DNA of 64,000 nt from Alentia gelatinosa (Eukaryota; Annelida; Polychaeta; Phyllodocida; Polynoidae). The first letter of the stretch is position 1, and each line of letters begins with the position of its first letter. Below are positions 42,721 through 53,760 of the stretch, in pieces. The position numbers and the translations under genes were made by a program. The notes beneath the pieces are model-generated. The model was not told where the DNA came from. It made no database searches and saw only the letters and a program-made list of their open reading frames with translations. Where the stretch lies: contig OX465587.1 of assembly GCA_950022655.1 (NCBI GenBank), positions 23,005,716 to 23,069,715 of the forward strand, in the 5' to 3' direction.

Positions 42721-42973
42721 GCTACCTACATAACAAGAGCAAGAGAAAAGCATGATACACAGGAGAATCCAAAATGTTTTGTATAACCTATGAAAAGAAT
42801 GTCTGTGAAAATCAATATGGTATATTTGAAGAAAGATCATTTATGGCATTGAAGAGATTCTTCAGGTCACGTGTCAAGTGAAACTTTTCTGAATGTCTTA
42901 CGGCATTCTCACCCCCAAGAGACATACTGCTTTTGGGTATCCTTGCCTGTATAGCTACTGCTACCAAGCAATT

Positions 42974-43017
42974 AGGGCTTGAGAGGTCCTTGGTTCGAAT
43001 GCTGGACAAGCCCAGTT
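42974..43017 (+). pseudogene. tRNA-Pro 3' fragment
   Basis: It starts in the anticodon loop (AGGGCTTGAGAGGTCC) and keeps the T arm, ACAAGCCC and the flank CAGTTAGTTT that follows the AGG gene. It therefore derives from a DNA copy of that locus and not from a processed tRNA. The 400-bp repeat starts 10 bp later. Confidence 0.8.
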
Positions 43018-43027
43018 AGTTTGATTA

Positions 43028-43403
43028 GAGCGTGCTTGCACGCGCTAAATACATCGTCTAGAGGTTAGAGTGGTCACATTGAACTGACAGGGCGCTTGCA
43101 TAAAACTATCCCTTCACTATCTGCATGCTATTCACTGTGATAGTGAGAACAGAGCAGGGAGCCAGTGTCTCAGGGTCTTAGTGGCATGCTCAGTCACTCA
43201 AGACCAAAATACCTCAAGACCAACTGGTGCTTGATATGTTTGGATCCAAGATGGACAGTGCAGAAATGGCAAGTTTGCTGGGTGCAAGTAGGTTACAGAG
43301 AACTATCCATTGACTGAATGTAAACTAAACCTTTTAATTGTTATTCATTTATAATTGCAAGCTCATTCATCAATGATGAACATACTATTTGCTCCTAGTT
43401 CTT
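43028..43403 (+). repeat. 400-bp dispersed repeat, copy 3
   Basis: Same orientation as copies 1 and 2. It begins about 10 bp after the tRNA-Pro 3' fragment and its flank (42974-43017). A short related piece with ATCAATGATGAACG lies at about 27955-28000. Confidence 0.8.
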
Positions 43404-43732
43404 GTTGTTTTCCTCGTCAATGGGAATGCCATCGTATGTGGTTTCGATATCTGAGAGTCTCATCAGGTGTCATACAATGAATTCATCGAATATTTTAGAT
43501 GGCTGGTGGTCTTTCCTCCCCATGTTGTGTACAGGGAGGGGGATTGATTTCCCGGACCTCTCTCTCTTCATTTAGCTGTGATCCCTCTTTCCTCTACGTT
43601 GTAATGTATTTGTGTAATTTTTTCGTCCGTGCTACCTTTGCCAGATTGAAAAGATACGCAAAATATTATTTTTCTATGTTATATCTCTGGTCAAGTCTTA
43701 TTCTCTTTCTTTTGTCGCATCTTTGATAACAG

Positions 43733-44307
43733 CTGATAGCGTACGGCAGATGTAGAAAGAAACTTGGCAGGGTATGCTGCAGAATTACCACCGAGTCAGT
43801 TGGCATGAACGAGAATGCTGTAAATTGCAACGATCTCATACTGAACGATGCCATGGATGAACCACAAAGGCAAAGCCCCATAATTGAACTAACATTGGAA
43901 GATCTGAAGAAGCCCCAAATTAATATGCTGAATGGCTGCACCTTGCAAGTGCGTAAATTGCAAAAACAGAAATGACATATTTCATATTAGAACTGATATT
44001 TCATAGTGCAATCATAAACAATAAAAGTATTACAATGTATGAAATGTATTCAATTATTTCATAATTCAGCTATATTTTTTAAAACAATAACAATAACTTT
44101 CAAAGCTCTGATGAAATGTTAATTCCAGGTCTCGCAACACAAGATAGCAGACACCTTCGGACCCGCGGCACTATTTTTCTCTTCAAGTGCACCTCACCAG
44201 GTCATCACATATGTGGAGATAGTCCGGCCAGTGACAAACTCAACGTCTCCCCGCATGGTCGGAAGATGACCACATTGATTGAAGAAATGTGTTGCATTTA
44301 CCAGTGG
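43733..44307 (+). CDS. Possible two-exon fragment of an unrecognised gene
   Basis: Exon a starts at 43733 after a long pyrimidine-rich tract and CAG, with a stop just upstream in frame. It encodes about 73 codons with codon use like a real exon (MNENAVNCNDLILNDAMDEP, then PIIELTLEDLKKPQINML). A donor GTAAAT at 43953 is phase 1 and fits the acceptor TTCCAG before 44129. Exon b then encodes 59 codons (FKCTSPGHHICGDSPASDKL, ending EEMCCIYQW) to a good donor GTAAGT at 44308. An alternative donor, GTGCGT at 43949 (phase 0), would place a different frame in exon b that ends in a stop. A possible last exon follows CTTCTCCAG at 45825-45944. No family is recognised. Confidence 0.35.
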
Positions 44308-44553
44308 GTAAGTTCTATTTAATCACATTTTAAAAACGTGTAGGTTGTTGTGGCTACTAACAAATCAGTACTCACGGTGTTGCCTAGGTCTACAGTTATT
44401 AATTTATTGCTTCAATTAGTTCTACTTTGTTTCTATGCCCTCATTATCTAACCAATTTCGGCGGTCTTCTTTCATGTGGGACTGAGAAGATAATGATCTT
44501 TTAAAAGGTGGTCCTTGTGTCCCGCGAAAACTGGACATAAGACCACTTGAATA

Positions 44554-44554
44554 C

Positions 44555-44645
<91 letters not shown>

Positions 44646-44648
44646 CAC
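44554..44648. repeat. CT microsatellite
   Basis: About 95 bp of CT with two short TTT interruptions. Confidence 0.97.
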
Positions 44649-45473
44649 TCTTTTCCTATCTCTTTACATTTTCGTATTTACATGCTTATATCTTTATACA
44701 TATGCATACGTATGCATATGTATGTATGGGTATATGTATACAAGTACAGATTTATGCAGTGAGTCCCGATATGTATGCACCTGCAGGTATACATACAATG
44801 ACCCGATGACAAGACTAAGACAAAAAAAATCCTCCCTCTCACTCGTGTGCAAGGTGCTGTGATCTCATTACTGCCCTCTGCTGGTACCTGGCACGCTCCT
44901 GTATCTGCCTACGGAATCTCTGCTGGTCCCCAGTGGGTAGAACTGATTTCTGGCACGCTCTGAGGAGCTCAGATCTACCCGGAACAGCTCACGAACTTCT
45001 CTGAGATGCTCACCCGTTCCCCAGGGTCCAACAGGGGCCACTACTGGCTAAGGACCAACATCTACGCTTTTTCTATCAGGGTTTAGTTCTATTATTCCAT
45101 GGAATTCAGTATATATACTTTATAAGCTTGGAAAGGCAATCAATATAAAGCCACCGGGCATTATGCTTCATCGTGAGGGTACAGTGGAGCCTTGAAATCA
45201 TTTTATTTCTATGATATTAAAGAGACGTTTTGTCAATTAATTCATTTAGCAACACTACTCGACCTCACAAAGTTGCTGCACGTTGGTGCATGGAAAATTA
45301 AAGATTTCTCTACAAAAAGATTAAGATAAATAAACTTGAAATATTTGTTCAATTAAATAGGGTATTAGTCGGGGAAATCAAGTTATTTTACAATTTATCA
45401 AAATATATTTTAAGTATTCCTACTTTCCTTTTCGAGGGACAATAACATTTCGTCGTCGAAACGTGCGTTGGTT

Positions 45474-45497
45474 TGACCTTTGACCCCGGGCCACGTG
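45474..45497 (+). promoter_or_regulatory. DR1-type nuclear receptor site next to a CACGTG E-box
   Basis: TGACCTTTGACCCC (45474-45487) is close to the complement of the AGGTCAAAGGTCA consensus bound by HNF4, COUP-TF and RXR dimers. CACGTG follows at 45492-45497, five bases away. There is no gene nearby to assign it to. Confidence 0.4.
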
Positions 45498-45960
45498 TGG
45501 CTAATTCTGTAACCCCCCAAATTAACACCAGACCACTTCAGTGTAACTGATCTGCTTATCTGTTCATCTCTCTCCTGCACCAGCAGACCTGTAATTGGGT
45601 TACACTGATCACGTTATAAACAAACAATCGTCGTAGCAATGCTAGGCCTAGTCGGATGTAGGTACTAAGAGGGTTAACCAGATTATCGCTCAATTAATCT
45701 TTACAGTATGGCAAACCCGGGTTATTCGAATGCATACATGTATAAATGGGAAGGTTTAGTGTTAGATGAATAGTTGGGGAAAGGCAAAACCGAATAATTG
45801 TTAATTGCTTATTTTCTTCTCCAGATATTTTTGGGCGGGTTATATAGCATGGTTAGAATGTCCCTACCCAACAGGCATATGTCTGTTTGTAATATCTTTT
45901 TTTCTATTCAATTCAAAGACAACGATTTTGTTCATCGCGGATGAAATATAAAATAATTGT

Positions 45961-46440
45961 TTCACGGCTGAAAATTCACAGGTGAGTGAAAAAGAGCCCA
46001 CGGCGCATGCGTGACTGGGTGGCTCCACCTGGCGGGGACGGAGCGGGCTGAGGGGTCTTATTGGCGTCGGCCATGGCCGGGGGTGCTCATCAGGTACCCT
46101 AGACAATAGAAGAGACACAGCATGCTTACCGGGGCTAATTAATACACGGCCCGGGTCCCCGGGGTTGGCGCCTCACGGCACGGGGCCAGCCTCAGCCCGG
46201 CACACGGCGCACCGCCCGCCCGGTCTGCATAATTCACACGCTGTCCCTAAGACCGTGCCGGCCCGAGGAGTTGGCCGCGAGGGGTAGAGGCACCCCCGGG
46301 CTATAGCGCCCCGACTGCCGACGCCTTGCACCCCCGACTCCGGGCGGGGTGGGCGGTTACTTCGCTCCAGGGCCGCGGGGAAGACTCCGGAGGGCGGGAG
46401 GGGAGGGCTCACCCCGCCGTTCACCTGCAGGCAGTACTTT
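45961..46440. other. CG island with an NRF1-type site
   Basis: Strongly CG-rich. GCGCATGCGT at 46003-46012 matches the NRF1 consensus with one end base changed, and CCATGGCC lies at 46070. It could be a promoter, but no first exon could be joined to it. Confidence 0.4.
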
Positions 46441-48960
46441 TTTCAACACGTAATCTGTGTGTGATGTATAGCCCACTGCAGAGGAACATTGTGTGAGATG
46501 GTGGGAGTGTCGATCGGGTTGGGGATGGTAGATATCCGTTCATTGAACCCGTGATCATGGTACCCGTGTCAATACACGTGTAGGACATGTCGGCCAACAT
46601 GAGATGTTAATAGTAGTATATGGAATTGCCTGGCCCTCCCAGGCAAAAGATCCTGCACTGCGGATAGAGTCAACTGAGGAAGGTCATAAAAACCACAACA
46701 GTCTGACAACAATTAATTACAATAATTGGGCGCTAAATCAACCAAACTAAACCGAAAGTGTATGGAATTAAAGCTTAGGGCAGGCAAAACAATGTAAACT
46801 GCAGAATATACTTCAGACCAGTTTTCCTATTTTTCAAGGAATCCTTTTTCCATTTTCTGCAGAGAGGGAATAAATTGTGGCTCATTCACACATATAAACA
46901 GTGGCTCAAGCCTCCACACAACCCAGCCCCATTCAATGGCCAATAAGAATGTGTTTTCAATGTTTATCAGTCTCTCTGAGGCAGTAAATTCCACGCGATA
47001 TCATTTCCCTTATCACACCATCGCTACATTTCCAAAACTTGATTTCATAATTATTCTTTTGTAAATCTGTTTTGACGCCCAGTTTCATGGAGTATATCAG
47101 ATACTGCGCGTCCAATCCGTGGTAATCCAATCAGATAAAGCTCACACATTCAACCAAACTACTGCCTGAGATAACCATGAAAGATCCACTCTCAGGAATA
47201 TCTACGTTCGTGCAAGCGAACATTCTATAGCAGTGGACAATAAATCCACCCAACCCTACCAAAGTATAGCATCCATGAATGATAGACCCACGGACTTAGA
47301 CCACCCTTCGCTGGTCCTGATGGCAGTTCCATCTGTTCCAACTCAGACGCCGGAGACCAGCGCGTCCAGGCGGGCCGAGCGTCACGCCCCCTGCAGGTCA
47401 TTACCGACACCAGTGAGGCGTGTCAGGAGTAGCCTCGTTATCATCTGGCTGGTGTTGGTCGTCACGGTTGAGAGACCTGGGTGTTTCACTTAGCGCCACC
47501 CACGTGGACGGGCGTCAAGGTGACAGACAAGGCCAGGAGTAGGTGGAAGGTATGGTGGTTAGTGACGGCCTTTAAGATCAGTGGTTAAGATAGAAACTTT
47601 TCTCTGAGTATATTAATACAGAGATTTTAGCTTACAATTTTTCCATAGAAATACACTTTTTTCATCTTCATATAATGTTAAATGAATATGTATGTCTTCG
47701 ATATAACAGGTTGAAGACCCCAAGCTGACCAATTAAACATTGAAGTTAAATGTTCATGACCATCATACCTATATCTTGAGTATACGAAAGTTGATTTTGC
47801 CATTGAATTATAGGGCCAATAATTCATACCAAAATAACACGAAAACTTCGGGGCGTTTCGAGACTTCACACTGATGGCGAGTTTTTTTCTAGCTAGGAGT
47901 GGACAGTAATATCTTCATTTTAATGTGATGAAATAAAACTCCACTTATTTAGGTGATATTGGACAACTCACAGTTCAAGGTCATGTTGCAGGTTTCTCAT
48001 GACATATATATATATATGTTGCAAAATTCTCAATTGTGGGTATGCAAATGACGTTCTAAAATATCACGCCAGCGTCCAAGGACACACACATGACAGTGAA
48101 GCAGTGTAGCCATGATTCATGGCGTCTGCGTTGTCGGTACATTAAGACATTCTGTCTCTGTCGTGTGCAGCTGTCATCAGTTTTCACCGTTTTGTCTGAA
48201 TTAATAATGACACTTTAATGGCTGATGGCTTGGCCTCATGGTGCTTTGTAAGCGCACACTTCTCTGCTTTGTATCTATCTGTGCATTCTTAACTTTGTGC
48301 TTTATTCAAAGATACATTTAGACAGTTTAGAACACGGGAAGTCTCAACAGATTGAATATTCTATTGTGATACAATCTATTTATTTCGATTCTAGATATTG
48401 AATGGTTTACCTCCCACTTTGTATTGAAAGAAATATGTCCCCATGGTAACACTGATGAGACATCACCCTGTAAACCAGCCAGAGTGTGTTCCTACTTTTC
48501 TGTACTACTTACAACTGAAGTGGCCGCAGAACTTTCGATGTATATTATACATGCATGGACCTTCGGCACTCGCTGGGGTTTGTACCGGGCAGGTACAAAA
48601 TGGAGTTCTACTCACTAGAGCTACTGCCATATGTCTGTTTATCCGTCTATTTGTTTCTGTGCTTGTCTCACTCTCCCCACCCCCTCCCCCATATCCTTCC
48701 CATGTGATATGCCTCCGACCCTCTCTCATCTTCCGTCCTTTCATATTCTTCCCCTCTTCCACCTAATCTCGTTTTCCCTCGCCCTCTCTTCCACCCACTC
48801 CATTCCTACCTCTTCCATCCCACCTCTCTCTTACTCTTCCGTTCCCTCGTTCTCTCTCTCACACCCTTCTCTATGTCAATTTCCTACCACACCGACCACA
48901 TCTATCCCCCCTCCCTCCTCCAGTACACCCTCCCCACCCCCCTACCCTGCCCCTGACTCT
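46441..48960. other. AT-rich DNA with one small CG-rich block
   Basis: A CG-rich block at 47280-47520 carries a short open frame of 86 codons without motif. CTAAATCAACCAAAC at about 46734 resembles a SINE tail, but no head was seen. A pyrimidine-rich tract fills 48660-48950. Confidence 0.35.
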
Positions 48961-49560
48961 GGTCCTCCCTCCCGGGCGGCAGACCTGGATGGATCCCTCC
49001 GCGGGGAGGCCGCTTGTATCGCGCACAAATTAAACCGCCGGCCTTATCACTTTGGGCGCCGTCTAATTTGGGGCCGGTCTACCCGCGCGCCGTGTGGCGG
49101 CCGTCTTGTGGCGGGGGGCGGCGGCGGGGGGCGGCGGCGGGGGGCGGCGGGGGGCTTCTCTGCCGATAGCCAATAGGCACGTAGCGTCTGCGCCGTGATA
49201 ACGACGCCGCGCCGCCGCCCGCCTAGCGTATCAATGCGCCTGCGCGTGGGGAATCCGGCGTCTGATGGCGGCGGACATGCTGGTTTTAGATCTCAGATGG
49301 GGCGCCGCAGCACATTGAGGGACGGGATGTGGGGGTATTAGCCGCCGTTATGCGCGCCTGATAAGGCCGTCCCGGTGTGTGTGCCACCGGATATAGGGGG
49401 CGCTGCTGGTGGCGGCGGACAAGATGTCGGGCAGCGAGATGGCGGCAATAGGAAAGCCCTGACCCGGGTCTTCCCTGACACGAGGGGTCATCGGGCACGT
49501 AGTCCCGGCACACAGCCGCCGGAGCTATCAGCGGATGAATACACTAATATCGAGTCTGAT
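48961..49560. other. CG island with a GGC/G-run tract
   Basis: 49112-49155 consists of GGCGGCGGGGGGC-type units with many G runs, a strong candidate for a G-quadruplex. GAGATGGCGGC (about 49436) and GCGCCTGCGCG (about 49235) resemble YY1 and NRF1 sites. The 181-codon frame across 48631-49176 is low complexity and rejected as a gene. Confidence 0.45.
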
Positions 49561-49899
49561 GGAAGCGGCCCAATGGCAAATGTAGCTCCTGTGAATATAT
49601 GTAAACGTAAACAGTCTAAGTTTGTTTATCAACAATATTTATCAAGCTGATATTGTTGCGGCGATTCTAAACATGGTCGTATAACTGGAAAAGGATCAGA
49701 TGAAACATGTGTCGGTCCATAGGGCATTAACCAACAAGTCTGCTCTACTTTTATTATTGAAGATGATGTTCAAATTTCTATGCTCTAGCAACGCATTATT
49801 AGATCGTAGATAGGCAATTGAACGCACAAAATATAACCGCAGGTTACCAAAACTCTGTCCAATTGCTCTGTCCAACAGACGAGAAGAAATATAAGTTGG

Positions 49900-50750
49900 C
49901 GGCAGGAAACGTATGGGTTTCTCTTATTAGCAGCAAATCGTGGCCATACACTTTGCCGGAAACCGCCCCGCCATAAAGCTACCGTCGTTCGTAACGAGAC
50001 ACCAGTTTTACGACATCTGCAAGTCGTCGTCCAAACTCGACGCTGGCGGCCTCTGGTGGCAGTAGTGATGGACGCCCTTCACGTGAGGGGCGATGACGTG
50101 ACGCGCATGCGCGGCGCGCGTCCCCGGACCCGGGGCAGACGCTGGGCAGACGCTGGGCAGCTGTTAACGTTGTGCACCACGTGGCCGACGCCCGTGGGAC
50201 CATAAAGGCCAACCCGAGTCAATATTTACGTCGAGCGGCCACTTATTCTTAAAGATTATGGACACTGTACGCGACCTGGAGGGGCTGGGGGTGGCGACCC
50301 CCGACTAATCTATGGGTCATTATGCCTCTAATAAAATATCGCCCTCTTACCGTCCTCTAATGAACAGGCGCATTTATTTGGCGCCGTAATGCAGGCCTAT
50401 TTCCCGTGGGCACAATCACGCCCTCCCGGCCAGTAGCCGTACAGCGCCCGGTGACCCCTCCCCCTCCCACGTCCACGGGCGGCCGTGTGGAGTGGACACC
50501 CCTCCCGCGGTCCCCTGCCGGACAGCGGTCAGTATGGCCTCGGGTGGTGACCACACCCGGCCCTACTGGGACCCGTGGCCGGCTAGTACCTCCGGGCGAG
50601 TCGAGAATCGCCAATGTCATTGCGGTAATCCTCCGATGTCAGTTGACTCAGGTCAAGGTCTCGGCCTCGCACTGGATACTGGTCAGTTCCCAGAATGACC
50701 TCTGCAGACCCGACCAGCCTGGTAACCCTGCCTCTCTTCTACCCCCAATG
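49900..50750. other. CG island with a perfect NRF1 palindrome
   Basis: GCGCATGCGC at 50103-50112 is the NRF1 core palindrome. A conserved-looking AT/CG mosaic follows at 50230-50400 (TTATTCTTAAAG, TCATTATGCCTCTAATAAA, GCATTTATTTGGCGCCG). Frames on both strands are GC-driven. Confidence 0.4.
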
Positions 50751-53700
50751 TAAACATGAAATGGCCTTAGTTATAGTCGGTATCGGGATAGGGCCTGTCG
50801 TTATCCACCATGGGTGAATTATACAAAACCTGACCTAAGTACCACACACTATTGCAGAAATGTCATCCTTACCATTCTAAATAAGAAGCCATTGATCGAG
50901 AGGATGAGTTGATGCCTTGATGCAGCTGTTACATTGACAGGAAAGGTAGACCAAGGAAAATCTCCTTGAGGGTATATTACACACTTCGCACCCCAATGGC
51001 ACTAATATTACTAGAGTTCTAACTTTCAATGTACCTGATATTATGAAGTGGGGAGGGGTTACTATATTAAAATGATAACAGTGAACAATAGGTCATACTG
51101 CTATCTTTTCACCTCTCTTCGTAGATTTGATATCATGTGTAGTTGCTCTAACAGTGGAAAACGCCAAATGTTCAGTCGAAATGGCAACCATGAGGAAGAG
51201 CTCAGTGTTTTTACCCTGTTTTATGCTGCCTTTTGGGGGGATGTTCCGCAGCTAGAGTTTTACTGTGTTTGACGTTAGGAGCGTTTCACCTAGAAAGAGT
51301 TCCAAATAATCAAAGAGAATTGGAACGAATAGGAAAGGAATTTCTACACAAATACTCCGACATTACTGAAATGATGGTGCCTTCTGATTAGAGATTGTGC
51401 AATTGGGACGTACATCATTATTAAATGTGTTTGGACTGATACGTTTTCAGGCTGTAGTAACTGCTAGGCTATACCAAATGAGAATCACAGACAGGCAGAA
51501 AGCTAAAGCAGCACGACTGATCCTCGAACCCGGGTCCCTTTGACCGGCTACGCTCCAAGCTGCCACAATGTGAATTCCAACATAGAGCTATTGACATTAC
51601 ACCTGCTATTTATGTACTCTTTCTAGTCCATGATTACCTACCACGTATAAAACGTTAGAATTCTGTCGGATCTGCTTGGAGTTTCACCCCCACATAGGGA
51701 CAGAGGCAGACTTATGCATGGAAAGTTAACCACCACGAGAGTGAGATTCTCGTGGAAGGAACAACTCGAACCTGCTCTTCATTTATGTACTTCTCTACTC
51801 AGAGGTGCTTCTGGTCTTTTTACCTTGAGAGAAGCCTCTGTGAGAAGCCCCTGTGTCAAGCGCAATAATAGCCCATTCAGAACTCTGCTGGTAGATTTAA
51901 ATTGGGATGATTGCGTTAACTAAGATACGTACTGGTGCATTCTGCGTCGTATGCAATTTAGGAAAATCCACGTCTGCCCAACCACTAAGCGCACCGTTGG
52001 TTCCCTCAGCTATGATAAATGAACCCTCCCTACGCTGGTACCGAATATGGCGGCCGGCACCCGGGGTCCCAGCGGGCCTATCGACGATGGTTCCCGGCAG
52101 GTGTGGTCAGTGGTGAGTCACGTGACGAGGGACCCGGATGTTCTGGCTCTCACTAGGGGGCAGCACTCATGGGAGTAGGGATGGTTGCTTCGAGGCTGGC
52201 GGAATGGTCGGAGAAGAGGGCATGTCTCTTCCGGTACGTGTCTGGGAGTACACAGCCGGGAGGGACGGGTGGATGAGGCACTACTTTATTACTTAGCACT
52301 GTATGACGTGATTCAACCTCTTTCATGGCTCTGTTTCGTGCAGACTTTTTTTTATAATGGTTTGATAGAACGTGAAGTTGTTTACCGATCTATTGGACAT
52401 CTGTTCAGCTTGGCGAACCGCTGAACTGCTATAAAAGCAGACTTGAAGTACATATAAAGAGCAGGTAGTAAGTGTAGATATATATCAAATGCAAATGCAA
52501 AGTAGTCCAGCACAATCATATGCCCTCGGTCTCTGAATTGCCCGTTCACTCGTTCATCAATGAACATACATATATGACGCTGTTGATCATCAAACTAAGG
52601 ATTGAAAAAGGTTTCACTATCTATTTCCTCGAATTACAAAAAGAGAGAAATGGATGCCTCTGAAGCCAGACTGATTATCGGTAACGATTTTTTTTATCAA
52701 ATTATATTTTAGATGATTATCAATTCGGTCAATGGAGATCTGTTAAATTAATCAATTTCTGTCCAATACACACCCTGTTATCATATCCTCCTCCAATTGA
52801 AGTATGGAATAGAAGAAAGGCTATACCCGTCTATCTCTTCATATTCATCAACATTCTGCTATTTATATGATAGTATATCCACTTCACTACTTTCAATCCA
52901 TTGAACATATCTTTACTCACCTCACCTTACTACTCCTCATTTCCCATTTGAATCATCCAAATATTTTCTATGAAAGACATTCTAAACATCGGAATCCCCC
53001 ATACTTCTCCAAACACCTCATACTCACCAAATCTCATACGACATACTTACTGCCAGATCTCTTACACATCTCTGCTCACCTATTCACTAGCACACCTACT
53101 CATCCACAGGCACCTATCCATCAGAATATCTTTTTCTATTAAGCAATTTTTCAGTTGTAAATAAAGTGGTCTTCCACTGATAAGACAATGCCAATACACC
53201 AGTTCTCTCAGTTTCAGTTTTTCTAATAACAAATTACTCTTTTTTGAGTTCTGTGAGGTGACATAACGTAAAAATAACAGGACCACAAACTAGGCAACAA
53301 ACATGTTGATATGTGATACCTTTTCACTTAGTCTAACACCAAGCTATGAAATAGACTAATACAAGTTCTTTATAACTCATTCAGGTAACATGAGTAAGGG
53401 TAACCATTTGTGCAACATTTCATTAATTATTTTACAACTTTGTAGTAGCAATTCTATTTATTTATTTTTGATAGAATAAGTATACTGTAAAAAGCACAAC
53501 AATTCGCCAATTCAAAAGTGGTAAGATGTACGCATGTGATACAAGGGCACGTACCTCTTTCTCATTAAAGACAATTTAAACCGTGACTTGTATTTCCGCT
53601 ATTTAGAATTGGTTTATTTTGTACTACTTTGTTATAATTTCATTTTTAATGCGTTCACTAGGTTACTGATGAAACTCACATCCCCTCCATACTTCCCCTT

Positions 53701-53760
53701 CTGCTCACCAACTACCATTTCTATTCATTTAGCACAGCCATTCCTTTCTTCCCTGTATTT
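50751..53760. other. Mostly AT-rich DNA with a CG-rich block at 52000-52290
   Basis: The CG-rich block contains the perfect 10-bp palindrome GTCACGTGAC (52117-52126), a strong E-box of the USF/MITF/TFEB type. A degenerate tRNA-like piece on the minus strand near 51510-51560 (CCCGGGTTCGAGGATC) may be a SINE or tRNA relic. No gene seen. Confidence 0.35.

Noticed and set aside
44129..44322. Insulin-like peptide exon
   Set aside because: Only some Cys positions fit, and the A-chain pattern CC-xxx-C is not met (W instead of C), so no functional call is made.
46630..46760. Possible SINE with an AAATCAACCAAAC tail
   Set aside because: Only the tail resembles the SINE; no head or body match was found.
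47233..47493. 86-codon frame with a hydrophobic C-terminus
   Set aside because: It lies in a CG-rich block, the start is not distinguished, and no domain or good splice site supports it.
48631..49176. 181-codon open frame on the plus strand
   Set aside because: It crosses a pyrimidine tract and a G-rich tract, giving a low-complexity S/P then G/R product.
50357..50753. Open frames of 87 and 115 codons on opposite strands
   Set aside because: Both strands are open because of high GC; neither has a motif.
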